Shown here: positions 43,727 to 52,487 of the stretch, piece after piece | Position numbering within the stretch: position 1 is the stretch's first letter | How the letters are laid out: every line of letters starts with the position of its first letter | Assembly (NCBI GenBank): GCA_945900755.1 | Contig: CAMDKS010000004.1 | Location: forward strand, 43,468-107,467 | Length of the DNA: 64,000 nt | Origin: Bdellovibrio sp. ZAP7 | GTDB lineage: Bacteria > Bdellovibrionota_B > Oligoflexia > Oligoflexales > RGVZ01 | Direction of reading: 5' to 3' | Made by a program: the position numbers and the translations under genes | The notes under the pieces: generated by a model | Databases searched by the model: none | Told to the model about the DNA's origin: nothing | Seen by the model: the letters and a program-made list of their open reading frames with translations, nothing else

Positions 43727-46189
43727 ATGACGGCCTCAAGGCGTTTGAGACTTCTTTTTGCAGGGCTGATCCATTTAATATTCTCGACCCAGCACGTCCA
43801 CGCAGAAGTAGGATTGCCTTCAAAATCTGTGCCAGTCATCGGAGTTGCTGGGGCAAGCCTGCCTCCGTCGATTGAAAATAAAATTCAACGCTTGAAAGAA
43901 AAAGTAGATTTGCCTCGTAAAAATACTGTGCCGTCCTTAGACACTCGTGCAGGATTAACACAGCAAGAGAGTGCCCTTTTGCTGGTCGCGCTGGCGCCCG
44001 ACTCGTACAAAAAAGCAGTTGTTGCGGCGGAAATGTTTTGGAAATCACCATTATTAACTTCAATTGTTAGTGTAGGTCGTAAAAGTTTTGTAGAGGACAC
44101 AGACACGCAAATAGATGAGTGGGTGTCCTTTGGTACGGAAGAAAATTTAGGCCAACTATTTTGGAAAAAAGATTTATCTAATTTTCCAGTTGTGAATACC
44201 GTCTATTTAAGCGGAGCTGGTTTTTCGAAGATCCAATCCTCAAAGGAGCTGGTCCCAGCCTCTGGTCGAGATCTTTTGGCCTCAGTGGCAGTGGCGGATT
44301 TCTGCGAACGCACTCCCGGAAAAAGTATTCCCTATGACTTTTCGATTCGATTTTCGCCGTGGGATTTTGCATCAAAATTGGCGGCATCCTCTCGGTTGGA
44401 GGTGTCATTGCTGGAGCTTGTTTTGCAGCCTGATGCCCTAAAATTTTCCGGAGAGAATGAGTCTGACGACGAAGAAGAACAAATTGATGACGAGGCTGAC
44501 GACGATAAATCTGAAACTTTAGATTTGATTGATCTGGTCGATTCGGGGGGGTGGGATCTGGCCTTAAGCCAGTTTGAACCACAAATCAAGGCTGGGACTT
44601 TAAGTGTTGCGGAACTCGCTACAAAAATTCGTCGTGATGTAGGGATTGAACAGCGCATTCGCAGGCTCGTGCTTGCGGCAGCGGTCTCTACCACCGGTTT
44701 TAAGAAAAATTGTGATGGTAACGGCGGTAAATGGCGAGAGCTTTTTTGGACTAAGGACCATTGGCTCGAGTTTTTTTCGTGTCGCAATGCCGCAGGAAAA
44801 GACGTTGGTCCATTATTCACAATTGAAGATGGAAACTTTAAGAATGGTCAAATAGAGTTTTTAACGGCGAGTGGCCCAGTAAAAATTAAGGCATCGGTTG
44901 CTGGACGTCATGCCGGTATGCGGACCCAATTACTTTTTGATGAGAAGCCAATGGGCATGGACACCTGGTTTTCCAGTGATGGAAGTGTTTTGGCGACGGA
45001 CGAGCATTCTGGGAATATTCCGGCAGCCTATGTATTCGACCAGAAGGGACAATGCGTTTGGTCGCGCATTAATGCGACGGATACGACCCTAAAAAATGAA
45101 TCTTGGTATTCCAACGGTGCGGTTAAGTCTTTTGTTTATGAGCCAACGGATGGCACGACCTCGGCAATGGTCGGCTATCATAAAAATGGGCTTCCAAAAT
45201 ACTGGCTACCCATCCGTTCGGGGCGTCCCGACGGTAAATTTTTGTGGTGGCATCCTTCGGGGAAAATGGCTGGCGAGCTGGACTATGTTGCTGGGAAGCG
45301 TTTTGGTATTGGGCGGCTGTACTATGAAAATGGTAGTGATGGTTTTCGTGCGGATTACTCCGAGGATACGCCACATGGTCGACTAATATGGCGAGATCCT
45401 GCCGGCCATCCTTTGTTTAGTCTCGGGTTTACTGGTGGCAAGGCAAACGGTTTATTGGAGATCCGATATGGAGGGCGACACATCGCAGAAGCTCGCTTTG
45501 AGGCCGGCGTTGTTGAGGGCACAGTCGTCCTCCGAAATGTGCGAGGAATTGGTGTTGCAGAGATCCCCTATAGAGGTGGTCTATTGAATGGGACCGTTAT
45601 TTTACGTGACGGAGCGGGGGCGACTCGGGTGAAGTCGAATTGGCTTGATGGACAGGCGGACGGGGATACGGATTCAAATTATTCGTCGGGTGTCGTCGCA
45701 TCAATATGTAAATTTAAAAATGGTGAACTACAAGAGTGGAAGTCTTTTGATCCTAGTTCTAAGTTACGTTATTCAGGGAAAGTATCCTCGCCCGATGCAG
45801 GGGTATCTGAAATTGACTTCTATGGGGGTTCTGATCAAGCCGTGTTGAAATGTGTTTCAAAAGAATGGTCGATTGAATCGTGTCTTGCCATAGACGGTAA
45901 TAAAAGAATTAAATTTCCGAGCCTCAAAGAATTTATTCCTCAAATTGGGGATGCAGGTGATTTGAAGTTTAAGCCGGAGAGGTGCGGTGGGGTGGTGCGG
46001 GCTCTAGATGTGTCACCCTTTGTCGACCATGGGACGGGAAATGTTGAGGTCACATATCGAACTAAGGAGATGTGTCCAGTCAACCTTGCGACCGCTATGC
46101 AGTGTGACGTGATTTTCGAAAATGGAAAGTGGACGCCGTCCACCTGTGTGCTGGCAGACGGTGATTCTGATTATGAAGAAGAAGATTAG
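43727..46189 (+). CDS. Large exported protein with MORN/YwqK-type repeats
   Basis: This 820-residue protein has a signal peptide to about residue 26. The N-terminal part is unique (about 30-235). An acidic low-complexity linker (about 240-265, ESDDEEEQIDDEADDDK) follows. From about residue 395 to 690 there are tandem repeats of about 20-25 residues of the MORN-2/YwqK style (WYSNGAVKSF, YHKNGLPKYW, WHPSGKMAGEL, YYENGSDGF). A Cys-containing C-terminal domain ends in DGDSDYEEED. Its ATG directly follows the PBP stop, implying coupled synthesis. A scaffold partner for the PBP is plausible but unproven. Confidence 0.7.
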   Translation: MTASRRLRLLFAGLIHLIFSTQHVHAEVGLPSKSVPVIGVAGASLPPSIENKIQRLKEKVDLPRKNTVPSLDTRAGLTQQESALLLVALAPDSYKKAVVAAEMFWKSPLLTSIVSVGRKSFVEDTDTQIDEWVSFGTEENLGQLFWKKDLSNFPVVNTVYLSGAGFSKIQSSKELVPASGRDLLASVAVADFCERTPGKSIPYDFSIRFSPWDFASKLAASSRLEVSLLELVLQPDALKFSGENESDDEEEQIDDEADDDKSETLDLIDLVDSGGWDLALSQFEPQIKAGTLSVAELATKIRRDVGIEQRIRRLVLAAAVSTTGFKKNCDGNGGKWRELFWTKDHWLEFFSCRNAAGKDVGPLFTIEDGNFKNGQIEFLTASGPVKIKASVAGRHAGMRTQLLFDEKPMGMDTWFSSDGSVLATDEHSGNIPAAYVFDQKGQCVWSRINATDTTLKNESWYSNGAVKSFVYEPTDGTTSAMVGYHKNGLPKYWLPIRSGRPDGKFLWWHPSGKMAGELDYVAGKRFGIGRLYYENGSDGFRADYSEDTPHGRLIWRDPAGHPLFSLGFTGGKANGLLEIRYGGRHIAEARFEAGVVEGTVVLRNVRGIGVAEIPYRGGLLNGTVILRDGAGATRVKSNWLDGQADGDTDSNYSSGVVASICKFKNGELQEWKSFDPSSKLRYSGKVSSPDAGVSEIDFYGGSDQAVLKCVSKEWSIESCLAIDGNKRIKFPSLKEFIPQIGDAGDLKFKPERCGGVVRALDVSPFVDHGTGNVEVTYRTKEMCPVNLATAMQCDVIFENGKWTPSTCVLADGDSDYEEED

Positions 46190-46207
46190 CGCGAGAAAAT
46201 TGTTTGG

Positions 46208-46930
46208 TTATGGAGCGTCTCGGCGAAACGTCTTTGTCTCGGCGGAGTAATGGCAGCCCATGCAAATTCCAGGTACTTGCCGCAATCCGCCAGGAAACAT
46301 TGAGGTCGTTGAAAGTTGGCCTGCGGAGTTGTAGGAGTAAAAATCGGCATTTCCAGAACCATCCGTGCGGTCCATAGCTATTTCAGTTTCAAGGATGGGA
46401 GCGGTTAAATCGCCGACCGTGCTGTCGTAGGTTTCTGCCACGGAAAGTCCAAGGGGCTGAGGCCACGGAGAGCGGTAAATAACCCGCGTCTTTTGTTTGG
46501 CGCTGCTGCGGGTGATAATTTCCTGTGGCCAGGATTTATAATTCGTATTGGTTCTTAAATTTGAAAGACTATCGGTAATAATCGCCACCTGTAAGCGGCG
46601 GTTTCGTAGTCCATAGGACCAGGTGTTCGACCAATCACGAAGTTTTTGTAGGTCAAAAGAATTGGAGCCTGTGACCTTCGCAGCTATCAATCCTTCGATT
46701 GCAGAAACCGGGAGATTTTTAGTCTCAAAAAAACCTTCAGAATTTGTTAAGCAGCCTAGACTCATATTGCCTGCGGCTTGGTCGACCAAATAACAGGTTA
46801 GTGCTCTCAGCACCTGATCCCGAGCGGTGGTTCCTGTTGGATGGGTAAAGGAGACGACTTCCGCACTACGACTAGAAGTGGAAAAAGCCAATAGGACTAA
46901 GAATAGACATGCACTTATGTACGATTTCAA
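46208..46930 (-). CDS. Exported monohaem cytochrome-like protein
   Basis: This 240-residue protein has a signal peptide to about residue 22 and a single haem motif CMGCH at 223-227, near the C-terminus. The preceding region (WSNTWSYGLRNRRLQ, MDRTDGSGNADFYSYNS) is not a standard cytochrome c fold. It has two further cysteines at 46 and 60. It may be a short-range electron carrier or sensor. The substrate and partner are unknown. Its haem would be attached by the Ccm system. Confidence 0.65.
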   Translation of the reverse strand: MKSYISACLFLVLLAFSTSSRSAEVVSFTHPTGTTARDQVLRALTCYLVDQAAGNMSLGCLTNSEGFFETKNLPVSAIEGLIAAKVTGSNSFDLQKLRDWSNTWSYGLRNRRLQVAIITDSLSNLRTNTNYKSWPQEIITRSSAKQKTRVIYRSPWPQPLGLSVAETYDSTVGDLTAPILETEIAMDRTDGSGNADFYSYNSAGQLSTTSMFPGGLRQVPGICMGCHYSAETKTFRRDAP

Positions 46931-47061
46931 ATTGGAATTCCCCCTAAAATGAGAGCGTTATATACAGTCTAATTTGATCTTCAACAATAGTTTCTTGACA
47001 GAGAGAGACAGTCAGAATAGGTTCCGCCCAATAGTGACCCACCAGCAGAGTCTGAAATTCT

Positions 47062-47766
47062 ATGCAAATACCCAATATTATTTATGAAGATCGCCATTTG
47101 GTGGCGTTGTTGAAGCCTGCTAGGCTGCCTGTGGCCAGTGAGGGAAGCGGTGATGAGACGTTGCTGGATGTGGTGCGTCGCTGGCATGCTGCAAAGCAAA
47201 CAGAGGGTAAAAAGGGCTACTGTGTGCCCATTCACTTTTTGGATCGGCCTGTTTCAGGCGTTATTTTGTTTGCCGTAAGCAGTAAGGCGGCTGCGAGGCT
47301 CAACGAATTATTTAGAGACCGCGAGATGAACAAGACCTATGTTGCTGTTACCACCGCCATTCCCAAGGAGGCCGAGGGGACTCTGGAGCATTGGCTGGCC
47401 AAAGATAAAGACCAAAATCGAGCGATGATTGTAAAGCCAGGATCCAAGGACGGGAAAAAATGCGTGCTATCATACCGAGTGCTCGCCACCTCTGGGGGCC
47501 AAGCCATGGTCGAGGTCAAGCCTGTAACTGGTAGGAGTCATCAGATTCGGGCGCAAATGGCCGCCATTGGCTGCCCCCTGGTTGGCGACACGAAATATGG
47601 GGCCAAGGCCCACTGGGACGGTCGAGTGGCACTCCATGCCGCAAGGCTTGAATTTCTGCACCCGGTAGGCGGCGAGCCGATGAAATTGCTGGCTCCGATT
47701 CCAAACTACTGGGGCGAGATTTGGATGTCGGCATTTCCCGTGACTCAGGATATAATTTTTCCGTGA
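47062..47766 (+). CDS. RluA-family pseudouridine synthase
   Basis: This 234-residue enzyme isomerises uridine in RNA. It has motif I YEDRHLVALLKPARLPV, the catalytic Asp in HFLDRPVSGV (usually HRLD-x-x-TSG), KTYVAV and the C-terminal VTGRSHQIRAQMAAIGCPLVGD in part as GRSHQIRAQMA. There is no S4 domain. Target RNA cannot be told from sequence. The Arg-to-Phe change before Leu-Asp is a small departure from the family consensus. Confidence 0.9.
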   Translation: MQIPNIIYEDRHLVALLKPARLPVASEGSGDETLLDVVRRWHAAKQTEGKKGYCVPIHFLDRPVSGVILFAVSSKAAARLNELFRDREMNKTYVAVTTAIPKEAEGTLEHWLAKDKDQNRAMIVKPGSKDGKKCVLSYRVLATSGGQAMVEVKPVTGRSHQIRAQMAAIGCPLVGDTKYGAKAHWDGRVALHAARLEFLHPVGGEPMKLLAPIPNYWGEIWMSAFPVTQDIIFP

Positions 47767-47825
47767 CAAAACCCGAATCTATTTGGGGACAAAATTGGCC
47801 GTGAAATTAACAATGGAATCGACAA

Positions 47826-48893
47826 ATGAACTTTAAAAATAAAATGCCGCCATCGAAAACAAGTCAAAAAATTGAACCACGAGATCACCGCAGCGAACGC
47901 GAGACTCGGGCGCCTCGAGACGAAGAAACTAAAAAGTTTAAACAGCCGAAGCCTCTCGTGCAAACCACCACACTTTGGGACTTTCCTAGCCAACACTACG
48001 GACGCGAATCCGAGCAGGGAGACGGTGAGTACGCAGGAGTAACCCCCAGTTACGTTATCTGGAACCTCCTGCAACGGTACACGAAGCCTGGTGCCACGGT
48101 ACTCGATCCGATGTGCGGCAGTGGGACGACCCTTGATGTTTGTAAGGACCTTGGTCGCATTGGGTTAGGTTTTGATCTTGCACCAGCTCATGCCGGTGTG
48201 AAAAAAGCGGATGCCAGAAAACTACCGCTTCAAAACGGGACCGTAGATTTTGTGTTTGTAGATCCGCCTTACAGCACGCACATTAAATATAGCGGAACAG
48301 AGGCTTGTATCGGCGAGCTTGAAGCCCGTGGTGGTGGCTACTATGAAGCGATGGAAAAGGTCATTGCAGAGCTCTACAGGGTCACTAAAGACGGAGGCTA
48401 CATAGCCTTGTACATTCAAGATTCGTTTGCCAAAGGCAAGCCTTTGGCACCCCTTGGATTCGAATTGTTTTTGCGGCTCTCCACGTTATTTGAGCCTGTC
48501 GACATCGTGTGCGTCACGCGGCACAATAAGAAGTTGAAGCGAAATCACTGGCACACGTCGGCGATCGAAGGGAATTACTATCTCCGTGGCTTCAATTATC
48601 TCTTCATCCTTCGTAAGAACGCAAAAAATGACGCAGCAAAACTCAAGCACGAAAATTCAGGGGCCTTGTCCTTCTATTTTCAACAGGTGGCAAAAGGCAG
48701 GCCCGGAGAGGTGGTTACCCCTGATGTGTTGGCGCAGGCGATCGAGGAGGATCGTGATAATCTAGATAAAAAAATGGTGCGCAAAGATGGGAAAAAGGCC
48801 TTTAAAGAGGCCAACAAAGGAACTCGACATGAAGGGGGCGCTCGGAAAGAGTCGTTTTCAACTCGCCCAATCAAAAAGGATCATCGCAAGTGA
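47826..48893 (+). CDS. DNA (N4/N6) adenine or cytosine methyltransferase
   Basis: This 355-residue protein has the SAM-binding motif TVLDPMCGSGTTLD (about 91-104) and the catalytic DPPY (146-149) with FVDPPYSTHIKYSG, in beta-class order after a TPSYVIW region. It resembles COG0863-type amino-methyltransferases. A basic N-terminal tail (about 1-45) and a charged C-terminal tail are extra. No restriction gene is adjacent, so it is an orphan. The last four bases overlap the MazG-like gene. Confidence 0.8.
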   Translation: MNFKNKMPPSKTSQKIEPRDHRSERETRAPRDEETKKFKQPKPLVQTTTLWDFPSQHYGRESEQGDGEYAGVTPSYVIWNLLQRYTKPGATVLDPMCGSGTTLDVCKDLGRIGLGFDLAPAHAGVKKADARKLPLQNGTVDFVFVDPPYSTHIKYSGTEACIGELEARGGGYYEAMEKVIAELYRVTKDGGYIALYIQDSFAKGKPLAPLGFELFLRLSTLFEPVDIVCVTRHNKKLKRNHWHTSAIEGNYYLRGFNYLFILRKNAKNDAAKLKHENSGALSFYFQQVAKGRPGEVVTPDVLAQAIEEDRDNLDKKMVRKDGKKAFKEANKGTRHEGGARKESFSTRPIKKDHRK

Positions 48894-49237
48894 TAAGTCT
48901 TGAAGACCTTAAAGTGGCCGTGCTGAAGTTTGCGAAAGATCGTGAATGGGAGCCCTTTCATACGCCAAAAAATTTGTCGACGGCGATTGCGGTTGAGGCC
49001 GCCGAACTGCAAGAATTGTTTATGTGGCTCACACCCGAACAAAGTCAACACGCGTCACCCGAACTCAAGGCGAAAATTGCAGATGAGGTTGGGGATGTGC
49101 TCATTTGTTTGATCAATTTCGCCGCAAGTGTTGGCATTGACCCGGTGGCCGCTGCCGCACAAAAAATTCTAAAAAATAATCAAAAATACCCCGTAGAAAA
49201 ATCTCGTGGTTCCGCCAAGAAATACGATGAGATCTAA
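48890..49237 (+). CDS. MazG-like nucleotide pyrophosphohydrolase
   Basis: This 115-residue helical protein has the metal-binding pattern of the all-alpha NTP pyrophosphatase family: AVEAAELQELFMW, then DEVGDVLICLINFA. It is of the dCTP-pyrophosphatase (DCTPP1/RS21-C6) size. It removes pyrophosphate from non-canonical or excess dNTPs. It starts at GTG 48890 inside the methyltransferase stop, so the two are translated together. This pairing suggests a role tied to methylated nucleotides. Confidence 0.85.
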   Translation: MISLEDLKVAVLKFAKDREWEPFHTPKNLSTAIAVEAAELQELFMWLTPEQSQHASPELKAKIADEVGDVLICLINFAASVGIDPVAAAAQKILKNNQKYPVEKSRGSAKKYDEI

Positions 49238-49257
49238 CTTTGGTGGCCGGCGACTCG

Positions 49258-51216
49258 TTAGAAATAATTCATCCAAATTATTTCAGAAGACAACTGCAGA
49301 TTAATCAGGTTTACATCTCTGGCTCTAATATTGGCTCGGAATTCATTGGAACGCTTATGCATCCAAGATGCCGTAGCTGTTAAGTCTCTAATGGTTTGCC
49401 CCTCGTGCTGTGATGCCCATCGGTCAACATCTGCACTAACAACGATTCGCACTTCAGGACTCGGATCGACCGCAATTCCTGAACGTAGCCCGAGGCCTCC
49501 ATGAATGCCGGGGCTCATCTCAGGCAAAAGGCGCCCAACAACGGCCACAGGAATGAACCAACCACGAAGGGCTAGAGGTTTGAGAGCATAGGCTAAACCT
49601 GCGCCTCCCTCAAACTTGTGAGCGAGCCAGGCATCACGGCCATAACCCCACATCCGCTGAGATTGTAACGTTAGAGTCCAAGCAGGTGAAGGAATCAACG
49701 AGTCAAAGGCAGGTGCTGAAAAAATTCTTAGGAACGTAAAGCGCTCCAATTCTAGGATGGTCTTATTCGCACGATTGCGATGGACGACCCCCTGAAAATC
49801 ACCCATTTCAGTTTCTTGTTCTGGTGAGTATCCGGTAGGTGGTGAAAGAAAATCATGGAGCGTTAGTCTAAGGCCAAACATCACCTCTGAGGGCTGATGG
49901 TCGATAAGTCGAAATGCGGCATAGGAGCGATGGGATTTGTGACCATCTTCAGGGGGCGGGGCAGGGTGCTGTGACAAATCTAACGGCGGACTTTTTATTT
50001 TTAATGCGGCTCGTGTGGCGAGAGATTCGGTCCAAAGTTCGGCATATTGAACCGGTAAGCGACTGCCTGCAAGGTGTTCCTTCCAAGATATCCATTCTAT
50101 GACGGTATCGAGCATTCTCATTTTTGAGGTGTCATCGGCTGCCTTTAGTTCAGGAAGGAGTGCCATGAATTTTATTTGGCGGGTGACGATTTCCGATTCA
50201 GTAGGCGTAAGGTCTTTGCGTCGCACGATAAATCTTGTCATCGTGGCAGGTCGGCGTATGGGGGGGGCCAATAGGTTGAAAGGATTGAGAACCAACAGGG
50301 TGTCTTTTGGCGAAACGACTCCGTAGAAACCCTCTGTTACGTCGAGGGATGGGCGAATTGATTCAATCATGGCTAGTAAGACGTAAGAACAATTTTCATC
50401 CATATACCAATAACGAATGCCATAGGGGCCGGCCTCCCATAGGGCATCCATAAAAAGACTAACCTCATCTGCCGTTAGGGTTAGCGGATACTCGTACAGG
50501 TCTCGACTTTCGGCGTTATTATATTCTTGAACTTTTATGTAGTACGGCATCAAAGAAAAAGTCCCAAAGAATCGGCCAAAAAGGCCGAGTAGGGGGTAAA
50601 GAACCGGATTGGTGGTGGTGGGATTAGCGGCAAAATTAACGGCATAGTCGAGCAAGGGAGACGACCCCGTGCCGTCGTCTCTAAGGCGGTGGAGTCGCAA
50701 AAAGGTGTGCCCATAAAGTGATGCAGGATTATTTAAATAATTTGATGCAAACACCAAGCTAATGCCTGTGATGGGATGCTCGGTTTTCCATTCGTGGTAG
50801 GCTTCGCACGTAGGCCTATTTTTGGCCGGCAATTGTAGGCCAAGGGCGTCTTGAATAAATTTCAGGCGACGAGGATAACGACATACGGGGTGCATATTGT
50901 TTTCTGCGGACCCCGGTGAAAAAAATCCGTCAATGGTTGCAATCAACTCCTTCTCTGGCATTGATCGGCCGTCGGGAGCAAGAAAAAATTCGTCTTGATC
51001 AACAAGCCCACTCGCAGACCCGATCCAGTGAGGTGTATACAACAAAACTCGGGCCCACTCAGGCGACCGACCTAGGTTTTGCTTTAAGGCTTTAGTTTGC
51101 CAAAGGTCGGCATCGCGATGGCTATCACCACCCAACGCAAGCTGTGCCCACGGTCCAATTGAGAGAATGGTTGCGATTAGTAATGATTTCAATCTGTTTT
51201 TTGTAGTCAATCTCAT
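49258..51216 (-). CDS. DUF4105 periplasmic protein
   Basis: This 652-residue protein has a signal peptide to about residue 29. Residues about 120-310 contain the DUF4105 hallmarks: NPASLYGHTFLRLHR, YYIKVQEYNNAESRDLYEY and WYMDENCSYVLLAMIES, with a possible Cys-His catalytic pair. The C-terminal 200 residues look like outer-membrane beta strands. Members (for example the lacto-N-biosidase chaperone type) are poorly understood. It is convergent to the MazG-like gene. Confidence 0.85.
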   Translation of the reverse strand: MRLTTKNRLKSLLIATILSIGPWAQLALGGDSHRDADLWQTKALKQNLGRSPEWARVLLYTPHWIGSASGLVDQDEFFLAPDGRSMPEKELIATIDGFFSPGSAENNMHPVCRYPRRLKFIQDALGLQLPAKNRPTCEAYHEWKTEHPITGISLVFASNYLNNPASLYGHTFLRLHRLRDDGTGSSPLLDYAVNFAANPTTTNPVLYPLLGLFGRFFGTFSLMPYYIKVQEYNNAESRDLYEYPLTLTADEVSLFMDALWEAGPYGIRYWYMDENCSYVLLAMIESIRPSLDVTEGFYGVVSPKDTLLVLNPFNLLAPPIRRPATMTRFIVRRKDLTPTESEIVTRQIKFMALLPELKAADDTSKMRMLDTVIEWISWKEHLAGSRLPVQYAELWTESLATRAALKIKSPPLDLSQHPAPPPEDGHKSHRSYAAFRLIDHQPSEVMFGLRLTLHDFLSPPTGYSPEQETEMGDFQGVVHRNRANKTILELERFTFLRIFSAPAFDSLIPSPAWTLTLQSQRMWGYGRDAWLAHKFEGGAGLAYALKPLALRGWFIPVAVVGRLLPEMSPGIHGGLGLRSGIAVDPSPEVRIVVSADVDRWASQHEGQTIRDLTATASWMHKRSNEFRANIRARDVNLINLQLSSEIIWMNYF

Positions 51217-51252
51217 GGTCTCAGTATGCTTTAAAGCCGTGTTGACGCAAAG

Positions 51253-51290
51253 AAAAAAAGCCTTGAAGCTAAAAACTTCAAGGCCTTTCG
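51253..51290 (-). terminator. Rho-independent terminator for DUF3015 gene
   Basis: GCCTTGAAG and CTTCAAGGC form a perfect 9-base stem around a 7-base loop (51260-51284). On the minus strand it is followed by a T-rich tail. It ends the transcript of the gene at 51311-51829. Confidence 0.85.
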
Positions 51291-51310
51291 TTTTAACTCA
51301 ACCGTCAAAA

Positions 51311-51829
51311 TTAGCCGTTATTGCAAGCTAATTTTGATGCTTCCATTGCGTTGACATAGTTCTGCCAAACAACGTCTGAATTTTCAGAAGAAAATATTTC
51401 CGAAAGGTGATTTTGGCTTACTGTAGCAAAATCAGAGTAGCTACCAGTGAGTTGGTTTTGGCAACCAAACAATCCAGCAAGTCCTTCGATGTAGTCGCCT
51501 TCACCTTTGGCCGCATCAGCCTTAATTTGAGCGAGGTTATACTGTAGGTACACCTGTTGAGCCGTTTTTTTCTTGGCTTTTTTAACCGGCGTTTCTGAAG
51601 CGGAGCCGCCTTCTGCACAGTTTGACGATCCTGTCGTGATTCCAAAAGTTTGGCTCGCTGATGTGCCGTTAGTTGTTGCTACGAGAACCTGCATGATGTT
51701 ATCATCCCAGGCCATTGATTTTGCTGCAATGGATCCGAGGCCGCAGCCTGCCATTCCATAATTTGCAGACATGGCGCTGGACGATGCTAAGAACAATGCG
51801 CTAGCTACGAGTGCATGTTGTAATTTCAT
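51311..51829 (-). CDS. DUF3015 family secreted protein 1
   Basis: This 172-residue protein has a signal peptide to about residue 21. The family pattern AGCGLGSIAAKS, VLVATTNGTSASQTFGITTG and SSNCAEG follows, then a basic stretch PVKKAKKKTAQQ and a helical end with GLFGCQ. DUF3015 proteins are small exported proteins of unknown function, frequent in Bdellovibrio relatives. It is a tandem paralogue of the next upstream gene, 36 bases apart. Confidence 0.9.
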   Translation of the reverse strand: MKLQHALVASALFLASSSAMSANYGMAGCGLGSIAAKSMAWDDNIMQVLVATTNGTSASQTFGITTGSSNCAEGGSASETPVKKAKKKTAQQVYLQYNLAQIKADAAKGEGDYIEGLAGLFGCQNQLTGSYSDFATVSQNHLSEIFSSENSDVVWQNYVNAMEASKLACNNG

Positions 51830-51865
51830 ATTTCTAGTCTCCTGTAATGATGTAGATAGATATTG

Positions 51866-52351
51866 TTAGATTAGGTCTTTACAAGCTGCAGATGCTTCGC
51901 TTGATCCCTTGAGGACCTCATGCGTTGCGAATACGACGGCATCGGGACGAGACTCACGGAAAATTTTACTGTGTCCAGATTGAAGAGCCTTCTCAACGGC
52001 GGCAGTATTTACTTCACAGCCCAGTGTTTGGGTGAAAGCAAGTAGAGTTTCGCCAGTGCCCTGCGCCATTTCAGAGGCTAAGCTTGCAAGGTTCGTATCC
52101 ACGAATTCACGTTGCTTATTGAAGGCCGCTGCTTTTGATCCTGGAATGCAATTAGATGTGCCGCTTGTAATTCCGAATGTTTGAGAGTAGCTAGTTCCGT
52201 TCGTCGTTGCGGCGGATACCTGCATAAAGCCTGGCTTTGATCCGAAAGCAAGGGAGCCTAAGCCACAGCCAGCAGCGCCGTAGCCTGCTGCGGTAGCGGT
52301 TGTGGCCATCATTGAGCCAGTAAGGCATAATCCAAAAATTGTTGCACGCAT
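51866..52351 (-). CDS. DUF3015 family secreted protein 2
   Basis: From the ATG at the complement of 52349-52351, with GGAGG seven bases upstream, the protein has 161 residues and a signal peptide to about residue 21. AAGCGLGSLAFGS, VSAATTNGTSYSQTFGITSG and TSNCIPG match DUF3015, as does TLGCEVN near the end. It leads the two-gene unit. A good sigma-70 promoter lies about 110-135 bases upstream. Confidence 0.9.
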   Translation of the reverse strand: MRATIFGLCLTGSMMATTATAAGYGAAGCGLGSLAFGSKPGFMQVSAATTNGTSYSQTFGITSGTSNCIPGSKAAAFNKQREFVDTNLASLASEMAQGTGETLLAFTQTLGCEVNTAAVEKALQSGHSKIFRESRPDAVVFATHEVLKGSSEASAACKDLI

Positions 52352-52458
52352 GAACACCTCCTTCAAAATATATTTGTTTCCCATTGAAAATAGTCTTTGA
52401 AAAATAATAATATGAGCGTTGCCGCAACCGTTAATAATATGATTCAAAAAGTACTTAA

Positions 52459-52487
52459 ATTTTAGCGTGGTATATTTCTAGTGTCAA
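52459..52487 (-). promoter_or_regulatory. Sigma-70 promoter for the DUF3015 pair
   Basis: On the minus strand TTGACA (52482-52487) and TAAAAT (52459-52464) are 17 bases apart, a near-perfect sigma-70 promoter. The -35 box overlaps the GTG start of the divergent hydrolase gene. It would give the DUF3015 transcript a leader of about 100 bases. Confidence 0.6.
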
